Positions 25,805 through 33,987 of a stretch of 64,000 nucleotides of DNA are shown here, piece after piece. Source of the DNA: Duncaniella muris (GTDB lineage: Bacteria; Bacteroidota; Bacteroidia; Bacteroidales; Muribaculaceae). The notes below the pieces were generated by a model. It made no database searches, was not told the origin of the DNA, and was given only the letters and a program-made list of their open reading frames with translations. Position numbers and translations under genes: made by a program. Location: assembly GCF_003024805.1 (NCBI RefSeq), contig NZ_PUEC01000006.1, positions 1 through 64,000 on the forward strand, read 5' to 3'. Positions within the stretch are counted from its first letter, which is position 1; the number at the start of each line of letters is the position of its first letter.

Positions 25805-27964
25805 ATGAAAAATATTCTTGTCATGGCTGCAACCGCACTCACTCTTACTGCATGCGCAGGGGCAGGCGAAAAAGAAGCCGATATCATCGACAAGCCCGAC
25901 TACAAGAGCGAGACAGGAGTCTTTGACATCGAAGCCCTCGAAGCCCTCGGCCGCGTATCAGCGGTGCAGGTTTCACCCGCCACAAAAAAGGTACTGTTCA
26001 ACATTTCATATGAAAGCGTAGAGCAGAACCGCAGCAATGCCGACCTCTACGTCATGAACCCCGACGGTTCCGACCTGCAGCGCATCACCCGCACAGCCGG
26101 CTCGGAAAGCAACTTCGTCTGGATCAACGAAGGCAGACAGATCGCCTTCACCTACGCAGTAGAAGGTGTGCCACAGCTTTTCGTCATGAACGCCGACGGC
26201 AGCGCCCGCAAACAGGTGACCAAACTTGAAAAAGGCGTGGAAGGCTTCCTTTTCTCTCCTGACGAAAAGAAAGTCATGATCATCTCCCCCATCAAGTTCA
26301 TGCGCGAGGCCAAGGACCTCTATGAAGACCTGCCCGATGCCACCGGCCGTGTAATCGACGACCTCATGTACAAGCACTGGGACCAGTGGATGACCGAAAT
26401 CCCCCACCCCTTCATCGGCGACTTTGACGGCAACGAAGTCAGCAACCTCGCCGACATCATGTCAGACGAACCCATGTATGAAGCTCCGATGCGCCCCTTC
26501 GGCGGATCAGAATCATTCGCCTGGGCTCCTGACAGCAAGTCGATCATCTACGTATCACGCAAGAAGACCGGAGTTGACTATGCAGTCTCAACAAACTCCG
26601 ACCTCTATCTCTATTCACTCGAAGACAAGACCACACGCAACCTCACCGAAGGCATGATGGGCTACGACACAGCTCCCGCCTATTCCCCTGACGGCAAATA
26701 CGTGGCATGGCTCTCGATGGAACATGACGGCTACGAATCAGACAAGAACCGCATCTTCCTGCTCGACACCGCAACCGGTGAGAAACGCGACCTCACAGCC
26801 GACTGGGACTACACAGCCGATGCCATCGCCTGGAACCCCGACAGCAGATCGCTCTACTTCCTCGCCGCACGTGACGGCGTCTGCCCCATCTTCAACATGT
26901 CCCTTGACGGCACCGTCTCTGTGGTCGCCCAGGGCGAATGTGACTATGCCGCACTCGCACCCGTCGACGAAGAAACCGTCATCACCCTGCGCCACTCAAT
27001 GCTTGCACCCAACGAAGTCTGCGCAGTCAAAGGCGGAGAAGTGAAACAGATTTCCAACGTCAACACCGAATTGCTCGCATCACTGAAAATGCCCCGCGTG
27101 GAACGCAACATGGTTCCCACCACCGACGGCAAGGAAATGCTCGTCTGGGCCGTCTATCCCCAGGACTTCGACAGCACCAAGACCTATCCTGCACTTCTCT
27201 ACTGCCAGGGCGGCCCGCAGCAGGCTGTCAGCCAGTTCTGGAGCTACCGATGGAACCTCGCGCTCATGGCTGCCAACGGCTACATAGTCATAGCCCCCAA
27301 CCGCCACGGCCTGCCCGGATTCGGCACCGAATGGAACGCCCAGATCTCAGGCGACTACCCCGGCCAGAACATGCGTGACTACCTCGCGGCTGTCGACTTC
27401 ATGAAAAAGCGTCCCTACGTAGACGAATCACACATCGGCTGCACAGGCGCAAGCTACGGCGGCTTCTCAACCTACTGGCTTGCCGGCAACCACGAAAAGC
27501 GCTTCGCCGCCTTCCTCGCCCACGCCGGAATCTTCAACATGGAAGCCCAGTATCTCGAAACCGAAGAAATGTGGTTTGCCAACTGGGACATGGGTGACGG
27601 CGCCAAAAACGGCCCTGCCGACACCGCCACAGCCTATGACTACGGCGCATTCTGGAAGAAAGACAACGCCACAGCCCAGCGCACATTCGCAATGTCACCC
27701 CACCGATTCGTTGACAAATGGGACACCCCGATCATGGTGACCCACGGCGAATTCGACTACCGCATCCTCTCATCGCAGGGCGAAATGGCCTTCAACGCTG
27801 CCAAACTCCGTGGCATCCCCGCCGAAATGCTCATCTTCCCCGATGAAAACCATTGGATTCTGAAGCCGCAGAACGCCATCCTCTGGCAGCGCCTCTTCTT
27901 CCGCTGGTTCGACAAATGGCTCAAGCCCGAAAGCGCAGCTAAAACTGAAGCCGAAGCCAAATAA
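25805..27964 (+). CDS. S9-family serine peptidase lipoprotein
   Basis: This 719-residue prolyl-oligopeptidase-family (S9, DPP/acylaminoacyl-peptidase-like) enzyme starts with an SPII signal (MKNILVMAATALTLTAC), so it is a periplasmic or outer-membrane lipoprotein. Residues about 45-430 form a WD40-like beta-propeller with NPDGSDLQRIT-type repeats. The C-terminal alpha/beta-hydrolase has the nucleophile S550 in GASYGGF, D651 in GEFDYRI and H683 in ENHWIL, a complete triad. It likely removes dipeptides or acyl amino acids from short peptides, supplying amino acids. It follows prs by 50 bases, but functional linkage is doubtful. Confidence 0.92.
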   Translation: MKNILVMAATALTLTACAGAGEKEADIIDKPDYKSETGVFDIEALEALGRVSAVQVSPATKKVLFNISYESVEQNRSNADLYVMNPDGSDLQRITRTAGSESNFVWINEGRQIAFTYAVEGVPQLFVMNADGSARKQVTKLEKGVEGFLFSPDEKKVMIISPIKFMREAKDLYEDLPDATGRVIDDLMYKHWDQWMTEIPHPFIGDFDGNEVSNLADIMSDEPMYEAPMRPFGGSESFAWAPDSKSIIYVSRKKTGVDYAVSTNSDLYLYSLEDKTTRNLTEGMMGYDTAPAYSPDGKYVAWLSMEHDGYESDKNRIFLLDTATGEKRDLTADWDYTADAIAWNPDSRSLYFLAARDGVCPIFNMSLDGTVSVVAQGECDYAALAPVDEETVITLRHSMLAPNEVCAVKGGEVKQISNVNTELLASLKMPRVERNMVPTTDGKEMLVWAVYPQDFDSTKTYPALLYCQGGPQQAVSQFWSYRWNLALMAANGYIVIAPNRHGLPGFGTEWNAQISGDYPGQNMRDYLAAVDFMKKRPYVDESHIGCTGASYGGFSTYWLAGNHEKRFAAFLAHAGIFNMEAQYLETEEMWFANWDMGDGAKNGPADTATAYDYGAFWKKDNATAQRTFAMSPHRFVDKWDTPIMVTHGEFDYRILSSQGEMAFNAAKLRGIPAEMLIFPDENHWILKPQNAILWQRLFFRWFDKWLKPESAAKTEAEAK

Positions 27965-27994
27965 GCCCGAACGTTTCTCATCATAAACAAAACG

Positions 27995-28026
27995 CGCAGC
28001 CCGCCTCATGGCGGGCTGCGTTTTTT
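27995..28026 (+). terminator. Terminator after the S9 peptidase
   Basis: 10-bp GC-rich hairpin CGCAGCCCGC/GCGGGCTGCG (27995-28004 with 28011-28020) followed by six T. Confidence 0.85.
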
Positions 28027-28404
28027 ATCCCCGCTCCCCAAATAGTTTTTACCGCCTTTGAGTTACTGCAAAGATACACCCCCTGCCTTGACGGAGTGTC
28101 ATAATGCGTAGGCACCCCATCCGGAGCGGTAAACCGGTGTCCTGCCGGACACCACATGCCGGGAGGATCGCAAACCCGTGACACCTTCGCGCTTTGCGCT
28201 CCGGTGTCACGGGCTACGAGTAAATCGATGTCCTGACGGACATCACCATCCGGTCTCAACACGCGCAACATGCCCCATACAGATTGCAGCCAGCAGTCAA
28301 GCCCGACAAGACGTATCCCGGACCATGCCCCGAACAGATCTGCGGCCTGCGGGTGTCCGCAAGACGGGTGCTTGATGGGATCGTAGCTTACCTATATCAT
28401 AAAA
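28027..28404. other. Intergenic region with three palindromes
   Basis: No convincing gene is seen; short frames on both strands are artefacts of the repeats. Palindromes: 28136-28153 (GGTGTCCTGCCGGACACC), 28175-28213 (11-bp arms with a GCGC/GCGC inner stem) and 28227-28244 (GATGTCCTGACGGACATC). The first and third are variants of one another. This resembles a REP-like intergenic repeat cluster. Confidence 0.5.
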
Positions 28405-28435
28405 AACAGCAATTGCTTGTAAGACAATTGCTGTT
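28405..28435. terminator. Bidirectional terminator
   Basis: Perfect 11-bp stem AACAGCAATTG/CAATTGCTGTT (28405-28415 with 28425-28435). It is preceded by an A run and followed by a T-rich stretch, so it can stop transcription from either side, including the minus-strand gtrA-like operon. Confidence 0.7.
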
Positions 28436-28482
28436 CTATTTTTTGACATCCATTGCAGAGCCGGAAGCGGATTATGCAGAAA

Positions 28483-28920
28483 TCAGCGGTGGAAGGTGAC
28501 GAGGCGGTTGTAGAGGTAGTTGCAGACGGTGTAGGCACCCATGCCAATGAGGGTAGCCAGGCCGTAGGGACTCATCACAAAACCACCCGGAAGCTGCCAC
28601 TCGGCCTCGCCCATCATCCGTGTCAAAGCCCACGTCAGCGCGAACTGCACGGCATAACACAGACCGAAGCCTATCAGGAAGCGCAGGGCCTCACCGTGGA
28701 AACGCCGGCTGTGCGAATGGAAGACCCAGAGTTTGTTCCAAAGAAAAGAATTGATCATTCCGGCCACGTAGCCGCAGGCATTTGCCACCCACGGATTGAT
28801 GCCGAGGCCAGATTTCAGCCCTATGATCACTATGAGAGTGAGGGCGGTGTTGCCGCCTCCGACGAGCAGATATTTGCCGAACTGAGCGGCATCGGTCCGA
28901 TGCAGATGCGGAGTCTTCAT
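28483..28920 (-). CDS. GtrA-like membrane protein
   Basis: This 145-residue protein has four transmembrane helices and the GtrA-like pattern (FGKYLLVGGGNTALTLIVI, then CGYVAGMINSFLWNKLWVF). Members assist transfer of sugar-lipid precursors across the inner membrane. The ATG at 28920 is chosen; the longer frame to 29184 overlaps the previous gene out of frame. It overlaps the TRIC-like gene by 4 bases and probably shares its transcript with that gene and nth. No glycosyltransferase is adjacent, so the substrate is unclear. Confidence 0.85.
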   Translation of the reverse strand: MKTPHLHRTDAAQFGKYLLVGGGNTALTLIVIIGLKSGLGINPWVANACGYVAGMINSFLWNKLWVFHSHSRRFHGEALRFLIGFGLCYAVQFALTWALTRMMGEAEWQLPGGFVMSPYGLATLIGMGAYTVCNYLYNRLVTFHR

Positions 28921-29537
28921 CTGGTGCGTTCCTTCATTTCGGGCAGATGCCATCCGTAACGCAGTGCACCCCAGCGCAACACGAGGATGGCCAGAACGCA
29001 CAGCGACTGCTGAAGCCATACCGGACCGCCGAACACAGCCGTCATCCAGTAGAGCGCGCCACCTGCCAGGCAGGCTGTGGCATAAATGTCTTTGCGAAAA
29101 AAGAGAGGTTCCTCGTTGAGAAGCACGTCGCGCAGAATACTGCCGAACGAACCGGTGATCATGCCCATTATTATCGCCACCCACATCGGATAGCCTATGG
29201 CGAGGGTCTTCTCAATGCCGGTGATCACGAAAAGCGTAAGCCCGACGGCATCAAACATGAAAAGCGATTTGGAATCTGAAGTGAGCACCTTGGTAAAGGC
29301 AAGCACAATCAGAAACGAAACGCCCGTAACAGCGAGATAGAGCCATGTCTGCATCCAGAACACAGGGATGTCCAGAAGCACATCGCGCACCGTACCGCCA
29401 CCTATGGCGGTGATCACGCCGAGCGTATAGGCGCCGAACCAGTCGAAATGCTTTTTTGCGGCAAGACGGACACCGCTGACTCCGAAAGCCAGCGTGCCGA
29501 GAATCTCTATTATAAATAAGAATGTCGACTCAACCAT
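28917..29537 (-). CDS. TRIC/YadS-type membrane channel
   Basis: This 206-residue membrane protein of the UPF0126/TRIC (trimeric intracellular cation channel, YadS-like) family has seven hydrophobic segments. Two inverted halves each carry the glycine hinge motif: GGGTVRDVLL near residues 46-55 and SFGSILRDVLL in the second half. Bacterial members are proposed potassium-permeable channels. It overlaps gtrA by 4 bases and nth by 8 bases, so all three are probably one operon. Function beyond ion conduction is not known. Confidence 0.88.
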   Translation of the reverse strand: MVESTFLFIIEILGTLAFGVSGVRLAAKKHFDWFGAYTLGVITAIGGGTVRDVLLDIPVFWMQTWLYLAVTGVSFLIVLAFTKVLTSDSKSLFMFDAVGLTLFVITGIEKTLAIGYPMWVAIIMGMITGSFGSILRDVLLNEEPLFFRKDIYATACLAGGALYWMTAVFGGPVWLQQSLCVLAILVLRWGALRYGWHLPEMKERTR

Positions 29538-30168
29538 TTTTTGAATAAAAACGACAGACTGATGTCAGAAAACAGTTAAGACAGTCCGGACGACGTGCCT
29601 TGCAGACGTAGCGTCCGTGAAGTATAAGCCAGTGATGGGCCTTCGGTATCAGTTCCTCAGGGATATATTTCACAAGAGCCTTTTCGGTGGCAAGCGGAGT
29701 CTTGCTGCCGGTGGTCAGGCCTATGCGCTCGCTGACGCGGAACACGTGGGTGTCAACCGCCATTGTCGGGCGGTCGAAAATCACCGAGAGGATCACATTG
29801 GCGGTCTTTCGCCCTACTCCCGGAAGACTTGTTAGCGAGTCAAGATCCGAGGGCACCTCGCCGCCGAAATCTTCGACAAGCCGCCTGGCCATACCGCTGA
29901 GCGAACGGCTCTTGTTGTTTGGATAGGAGCAGGATCTGATGTATTCGAATATCTCTTCCTGTGTGGCCGCAGCCAGGGCCTGAGGTGTCGGATAGGCCTC
30001 GAAAAGCGCCGGGGTGATCAGGTTGACCCGCTTGTCGGTGCACTGAGCCGAAAGAATCACGGCCACAAGCAGCTGAAACGGGTTTTCATAATGCAACTCT
30101 GTCTCGGCGACAGGCATCGCCGAGGCAAAGAGTTCGAGCACTTTTGAATAGCGTTCCTTGACGGTCAT
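29530..30168 (-). CDS. nth: Endonuclease III
   Basis: This 212-residue bifunctional DNA glycosylase/AP lyase removes oxidized pyrimidines. The helix-hairpin-helix LPGVGRKTA contains the catalytic lysine K121, and D139 lies in MAVDTHV. The [4Fe-4S] cluster ligands C189, C196, C199 and C205 have the classical CX6CX2CX5C spacing. Length matches E. coli Nth. It is the first gene of a minus-strand trio with a TRIC-like and a GtrA-like gene. It lies 55 bases after pheS, which is read in the same direction. Confidence 0.95.
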   Translation of the reverse strand: MTVKERYSKVLELFASAMPVAETELHYENPFQLLVAVILSAQCTDKRVNLITPALFEAYPTPQALAAATQEEIFEYIRSCSYPNNKSRSLSGMARRLVEDFGGEVPSDLDSLTSLPGVGRKTANVILSVIFDRPTMAVDTHVFRVSERIGLTTGSKTPLATEKALVKYIPEELIPKAHHWLILHGRYVCKARRPDCLNCFLTSVCRFYSKNG

Positions 30169-30222
30169 CAGAGACTGTTTGGTTTCGGAAGTATGTCAGG
30201 AATATGTCTGAAAAACGTCTTC

Positions 30223-31242
30223 TCAGTGCGCAGCCTGGAACTGCTCAAGGAAGCGTACGTCATTTTCAGAGAACATGCGCAGGTCTTTGACCTGATATTT
30301 CAGGTTGGTGATTCGTTCGACACCCATGCCGAGGGCGAAGCCGGAGTAGACTTTGGAGTCTATGCCGCAGGCTTCAAGCACATTTGGATCGACCATGCCG
30401 CAGCCGAGAATCTCGACCCAGCCGGTGTGTTTGCAGAACGAGCAACCCTTTCCGCCGCAGAGGTTGCAGGAGATGTCCATTTCGGCAGAGGGTTCAGTGA
30501 AGGGGAAGTAGCTCGGACGCAGGCGGATCTTGGTTTCAGGTCCGAACATTTCGCGGGCAAAGTAGAGCAGAGTCTGGCGCAGGTCGGCGAAAGAGACGTT
30601 TTTGTCAACGTAGAGAGCCTCCACCTGATGGAAGAAGCAGTGGGCGCGGGCCGAGATGGCTTCGTTGCGGTAGACACGTCCGGGACAGATGATGCGGATT
30701 GGCGGCTGGGTCTTTTCCATCACGCGGCTCTGCACGGATGAGGTGTGGGTGCGCAGGAGCACATCGGGGTTGCGCTGGATGAAGAAAGTGTCCTGCATGT
30801 CACGTGCGGGATGGTCTTCGGCAAAGTTGAGCGAAGAGAACACGTGCCAGTCATCTTCGATTTCCGGACCTTCGGCAATGGTGAAGCCGAGACGCGAGAA
30901 GATCGAGACGATTTCGTTGCGGACAAGCGAGAGCGGATGGCGGGTTCCGAGGGGCATCGAGGCCGCTGTGCGCGAGAGGTCGATGTCAGCGGCTGTATTG
31001 TCAGCGGTCTCAAGCGCCTCGCGAAGAGCGTTTAGGCGGTCAGTGGCAAGATTTTTGAGCTCGTTGAGTTTCTGTCCGAGCTCACGTTTCTGCTCAGCGG
31101 GCACGTTGCGGAAATCGGCCATGAGTTCCGACACGGCACCCTTTTTGCTGAGATACTTGATGCGGAGGGCTTCTACATCCTGGGGAGTCTTGGCTTCAAG
31201 AGCCTCGATTTCAGCCTTTAGCTGATTTATTTTGTCTATCAT
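30223..31242 (-). CDS. pheS: Phenylalanyl-tRNA synthetase alpha subunit
   Basis: This 339-residue class II synthetase alpha subunit charges tRNA-Phe together with PheT, which is not in this window. An N-terminal coiled coil (about residues 1-85, rich in Lys and Glu) binds tRNA. The catalytic core includes GTRHPLSLVRNEIVSIFSRL, the PGRVYRNEAISARAHCFFHQ motif 2 region, and LGMGVERI as motif 3. The start at 31242 (MIDKINQLKAE) is chosen; the frame extends upstream to 31356 without conserved residues and past a -7 element (31279-31286). Separate pheS and pheT is common in Bacteroidales. Confidence 0.96.
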   Translation of the reverse strand: MIDKINQLKAEIEALEAKTPQDVEALRIKYLSKKGAVSELMADFRNVPAEQKRELGQKLNELKNLATDRLNALREALETADNTAADIDLSRTAASMPLGTRHPLSLVRNEIVSIFSRLGFTIAEGPEIEDDWHVFSSLNFAEDHPARDMQDTFFIQRNPDVLLRTHTSSVQSRVMEKTQPPIRIICPGRVYRNEAISARAHCFFHQVEALYVDKNVSFADLRQTLLYFAREMFGPETKIRLRPSYFPFTEPSAEMDISCNLCGGKGCSFCKHTGWVEILGCGMVDPNVLEACGIDSKVYSGFALGMGVERITNLKYQVKDLRMFSENDVRFLEQFQAAH

Positions 31243-31278
31243 CGTGTATGATCGGTTTAGAATGCGTTTGATGGAGTG

Positions 31279-31286
31279 CAAATTTA
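31279..31286 (-). promoter_or_regulatory. -7 promoter element for pheS
   Basis: On the minus strand the sequence reads TAAATTTG, a match to TAnnTTTG, 37 bases before the pheS ATG. It lies inside the upstream frame extension, supporting the later start. Confidence 0.5.
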
Positions 31287-31312
31287 GTGATTTTCCTCTT
31301 AACGGAGAGGTC

Positions 31313-32185
31313 TCAGCGACGTTTTTTTGCAGGCTGATCCCCATCGGCATCAGCAAAGCGGTTCGGGAAAGTCAGCTGTTGGCGGGGCCGCATCATGGCG
31401 TAGACAATCAGTCCGACGCCAAGGAGTATGAAGGGTATGCTGAGGAGCTGGCCCATGTTGAGCACCATTGTCTGTTCGAACTCGACCTGGGGATTCTTTA
31501 TGAATTCTATGAGGAAGCGTGGCAGGAAGATGCCGATGAAGAAGACTCCGAAGATGAGTCCCGGACGCTCTTCGGCATTCTTTTTCCAGTACATCCACAT
31601 CAGCAGGCCGAAGAGTGCGAAATAGCACAGAGCCTCGTAGATCTGCGTCGGGTGGCAGGCCTGGCCGTAATAGAGCTGGTGCCACTCGGCGGAGCGCACA
31701 AACATGAAGCCCCAGGGGAGGTCTGTGGAGTGGCCGAAAATTTCGGAGTTCATCAGGTTGCCCAGGCGTATGAGTCCTCCCACAAGCGCAATCGGTATCA
31801 CCAGGCGGTCAAAGGCCCAGAGGGGGCTGCGCTTCGTTGTGAAGATGGAGTACATGATGATGCAGAGCACAATCCCGATGGTGCCGCCGTGGCTTGCAAG
31901 TCCGCCTTCCCAGACATAGAGAATGCTGATGGGGTCCTGCCTGTAGAGGTCCCACTGATAGAAGAACACATGGCCGAGGCGGGCGCCGATTATGGTGCCG
32001 GCTATGGTCCATAGCAGCAGGAGGCTGAGCCACTTTTCAGGCGCTCCCTCATGCTTGTAGATACGGGCTTCGATCTCGTAGCCGACGAGGAATCCGATCA
32101 TGAAGGCCAGGCTGTACCAGCGGATTCCGAAGTTTCCGATATGAAACAGAAAGGGATCGGCATTCCAGACTATAAAATCCAACAT
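31313..32185 (-). CDS. lgt: Prolipoprotein diacylglyceryl transferase
   Basis: This 290-residue inner-membrane enzyme transfers diacylglycerol from phosphatidylglycerol to the lipobox cysteine of lipoprotein precursors. It has seven transmembrane segments. The family signature is seen in GGLIRLGNLMNSEIFGHSTDLPWG, with the essential Arg and Asn. An early GIRWYSLAFMIGF segment contains the conserved RWYSL. It is essential for the many lipoproteins in this window. A TAATTTTG promoter lies at 32230-32237 on the minus strand. The C-terminal tail is basic, as expected for the cytoplasmic end. Confidence 0.95.
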   Translation of the reverse strand: MLDFIVWNADPFLFHIGNFGIRWYSLAFMIGFLVGYEIEARIYKHEGAPEKWLSLLLLWTIAGTIIGARLGHVFFYQWDLYRQDPISILYVWEGGLASHGGTIGIVLCIIMYSIFTTKRSPLWAFDRLVIPIALVGGLIRLGNLMNSEIFGHSTDLPWGFMFVRSAEWHQLYYGQACHPTQIYEALCYFALFGLLMWMYWKKNAEERPGLIFGVFFIGIFLPRFLIEFIKNPQVEFEQTMVLNMGQLLSIPFILLGVGLIVYAMMRPRQQLTFPNRFADADGDQPAKKRR

Positions 32186-32229
32186 TTGCAGAAGTTGTGA
32201 TGAGGTGTGATTATTTTGTTAAATTCCTG

Positions 32230-32237
32230 CAAAATTA
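32230..32237 (-). promoter_or_regulatory. -7 promoter element for lgt
   Basis: Minus-strand TAATTTTG, matching TAnnTTTG, 45 bases before the lgt ATG. Confidence 0.5.
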
Positions 32238-32284
32238 CGCAGAATCGGGGTGTCGGCCAACCGCAATCGGCATTTTTACATTAA

Positions 32285-33691
32285 TTAACCCTTGCGAAGA
32301 TCTCTCAGCCTTGCCACCAGGCCGTTGTTGCGGTCGCTGTGGCGTGAGAAGAAGCTGTCAGCGGTGAATAGCCTGACTACTCCGAAAGAGACAGTGGCCG
32401 TAATCATCAGGGGCAGGAAGTAAGAATAGGCCGCTCCCATCTCGCATGTCAGAAAGATGGCCATCAAGGGCGCTCTGATGGCTCCGGCCATCACTCCGGC
32501 CATAGCAAAGTAGGCGAAGGAGGCCTCCGGCAGATGCAGGACGAAGAGGCCGTTAAGCAACGAGGCAAAGAAGAATCCACCCATGCAGCCGGCAAAGAGC
32601 GTGGGCGCGAAGTCGCCGCTGACACCTCCGCCATTGTTTGTGGCTGATGTGGCGAAGCATTTCACAAGGAGAGCTCCGCCGGTAAAGAGCACCAGACTCC
32701 ACTGTCCGCCACATCCGGCAAAAAGGCTGTCATTGAGAAGAGTGGAGAAGTCTCCGTTGATTACCTTCCCCACCGTCCCGTAGCCTTCGCCATAGAGGAC
32801 CGGAAACAGAAACACGAGCAGCGCGAGAATGGCGCCTCCGGCCAGATTTCTGACCCACGGGCTTGAAATGCGATATAGGATTGTTCCGACGGATTTCATC
32901 ACATGACTGTAATACAATGAATAAGCTCCGCAGAACAAGCCAAGACAAAGCACATAAGGAAGCAGCGAGGAATCAAAGCCTGCCCCCTGGGCAAAGGGAA
33001 TGTCGAGAGTGCAGCCCGACAGCATGTAGGCCGTCATGCCGGCTGTGATGCATGAGACCAGGAGTACCAGCACCGAGACTGTGGACAGCGGCAGTCTCAG
33101 CACCTCAAGAGTGAACAGCACTCCTCCGAGCGGCGACTTAAAGATGCCTGCGATGCCCGCTCCGGCACCGCAGCCCACAATCACCATCATCATCCGCGGC
33201 GAAAAGCGCATGACGCGCCCAAGGTTACTTCCGATAGCGGCTCCGGCATAGGCGATAGGCCCTTCCGAGCCGGCCGAACCGCCGAATCCGAGGGTGATGG
33301 TGCTCGCAAGGATGGGAGTGACTGTCAGTGCGGCCCGCAGACGGTAGATTTTTTCAGACAGATTTTTCATCAGCTGCCTGACCCCGTGGGCCAGTTTCAT
33401 GCGAATCACATAGCGGCAGAAGACACCTGTCAGCAGTATTCCGGCCAAAGGAATGATCAGCAGAACCCAGTTGGCCGACATGCTGTGCAACCCGGCCACC
33501 AGGAGTCCGGAGACTCCGGCCACCAGCCGTTTCAGCACAAAAGCCCCCGCTCCGGCAAGCAGACCTGTGACCGTGGCGACTATGAAGAGAAAAGCCGTGT
33601 CGGAAACATGTCTGCGGCGCCACAGCAGAAAGCGCAGCAACCTCCGGTTGAATTTCCATCCGGAGCTATGTCGAAACTGGTGAAACGTCAT
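32285..33691 (-). CDS. ClC-family chloride channel/transporter
   Basis: This 468-residue membrane protein of the ClC family has about ten to twelve hydrophobic helices. The anion-selectivity motifs are visible: GSEGPIAYAGAAIGS, GAGAGIAGIFKSPLGGVLF and GGGVSGDFAPTLFAGCMGG. There are no C-terminal CBS domains, unlike many longer relatives. The glutamate in GSEGP is the usual gating/proton-coupling residue, so it may act as a Cl-/H+ antiporter. The ATG at 33691 is chosen over one at 33733, because MTFHQFRHSSGWKF leads into the basic cytoplasmic start. It is a single gene, divergent from the SusC locus. Confidence 0.92.
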   Translation of the reverse strand: MTFHQFRHSSGWKFNRRLLRFLLWRRRHVSDTAFLFIVATVTGLLAGAGAFVLKRLVAGVSGLLVAGLHSMSANWVLLIIPLAGILLTGVFCRYVIRMKLAHGVRQLMKNLSEKIYRLRAALTVTPILASTITLGFGGSAGSEGPIAYAGAAIGSNLGRVMRFSPRMMMVIVGCGAGAGIAGIFKSPLGGVLFTLEVLRLPLSTVSVLVLLVSCITAGMTAYMLSGCTLDIPFAQGAGFDSSLLPYVLCLGLFCGAYSLYYSHVMKSVGTILYRISSPWVRNLAGGAILALLVFLFPVLYGEGYGTVGKVINGDFSTLLNDSLFAGCGGQWSLVLFTGGALLVKCFATSATNNGGGVSGDFAPTLFAGCMGGFFFASLLNGLFVLHLPEASFAYFAMAGVMAGAIRAPLMAIFLTCEMGAAYSYFLPLMITATVSFGVVRLFTADSFFSRHSDRNNGLVARLRDLRKG

Positions 33692-33987
33692 ATTTTTTAA
33701 ACAAAATTCAAAGCGGCAAGGTTTTACCGGCACAAATAGTTAATATTTATTAATGCAAATTACACCGTCTACAAAGATAAACATCTAAGCGACAATGCAA
33801 TAATACCCGTCACTACTAATTTTCACTTTAATTAAAATTTCAATAAACAAACTGACATTTTGCTACTTAATGATAAAATACATATCTTTGAGGTCTGTTA
33901 AAACAGATCAAATTTATCGCAAAGCGAGTAAAACAGTAACATTTTGATATAACGCCCAATCAGTTTTACACTTCTTAACAAAAAGCA
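33692..33987. other. Divergent promoter region
   Basis: About 300 AT-rich bases between the ClC gene and the SusC gene. They contain TATCTTTG at 33883-33890 for SusC, followed by a small TCTGTT/AACAGA hairpin near 33894-33907. No gene is seen. There is no adjacent sigma/anti-sigma pair. Confidence 0.5.
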
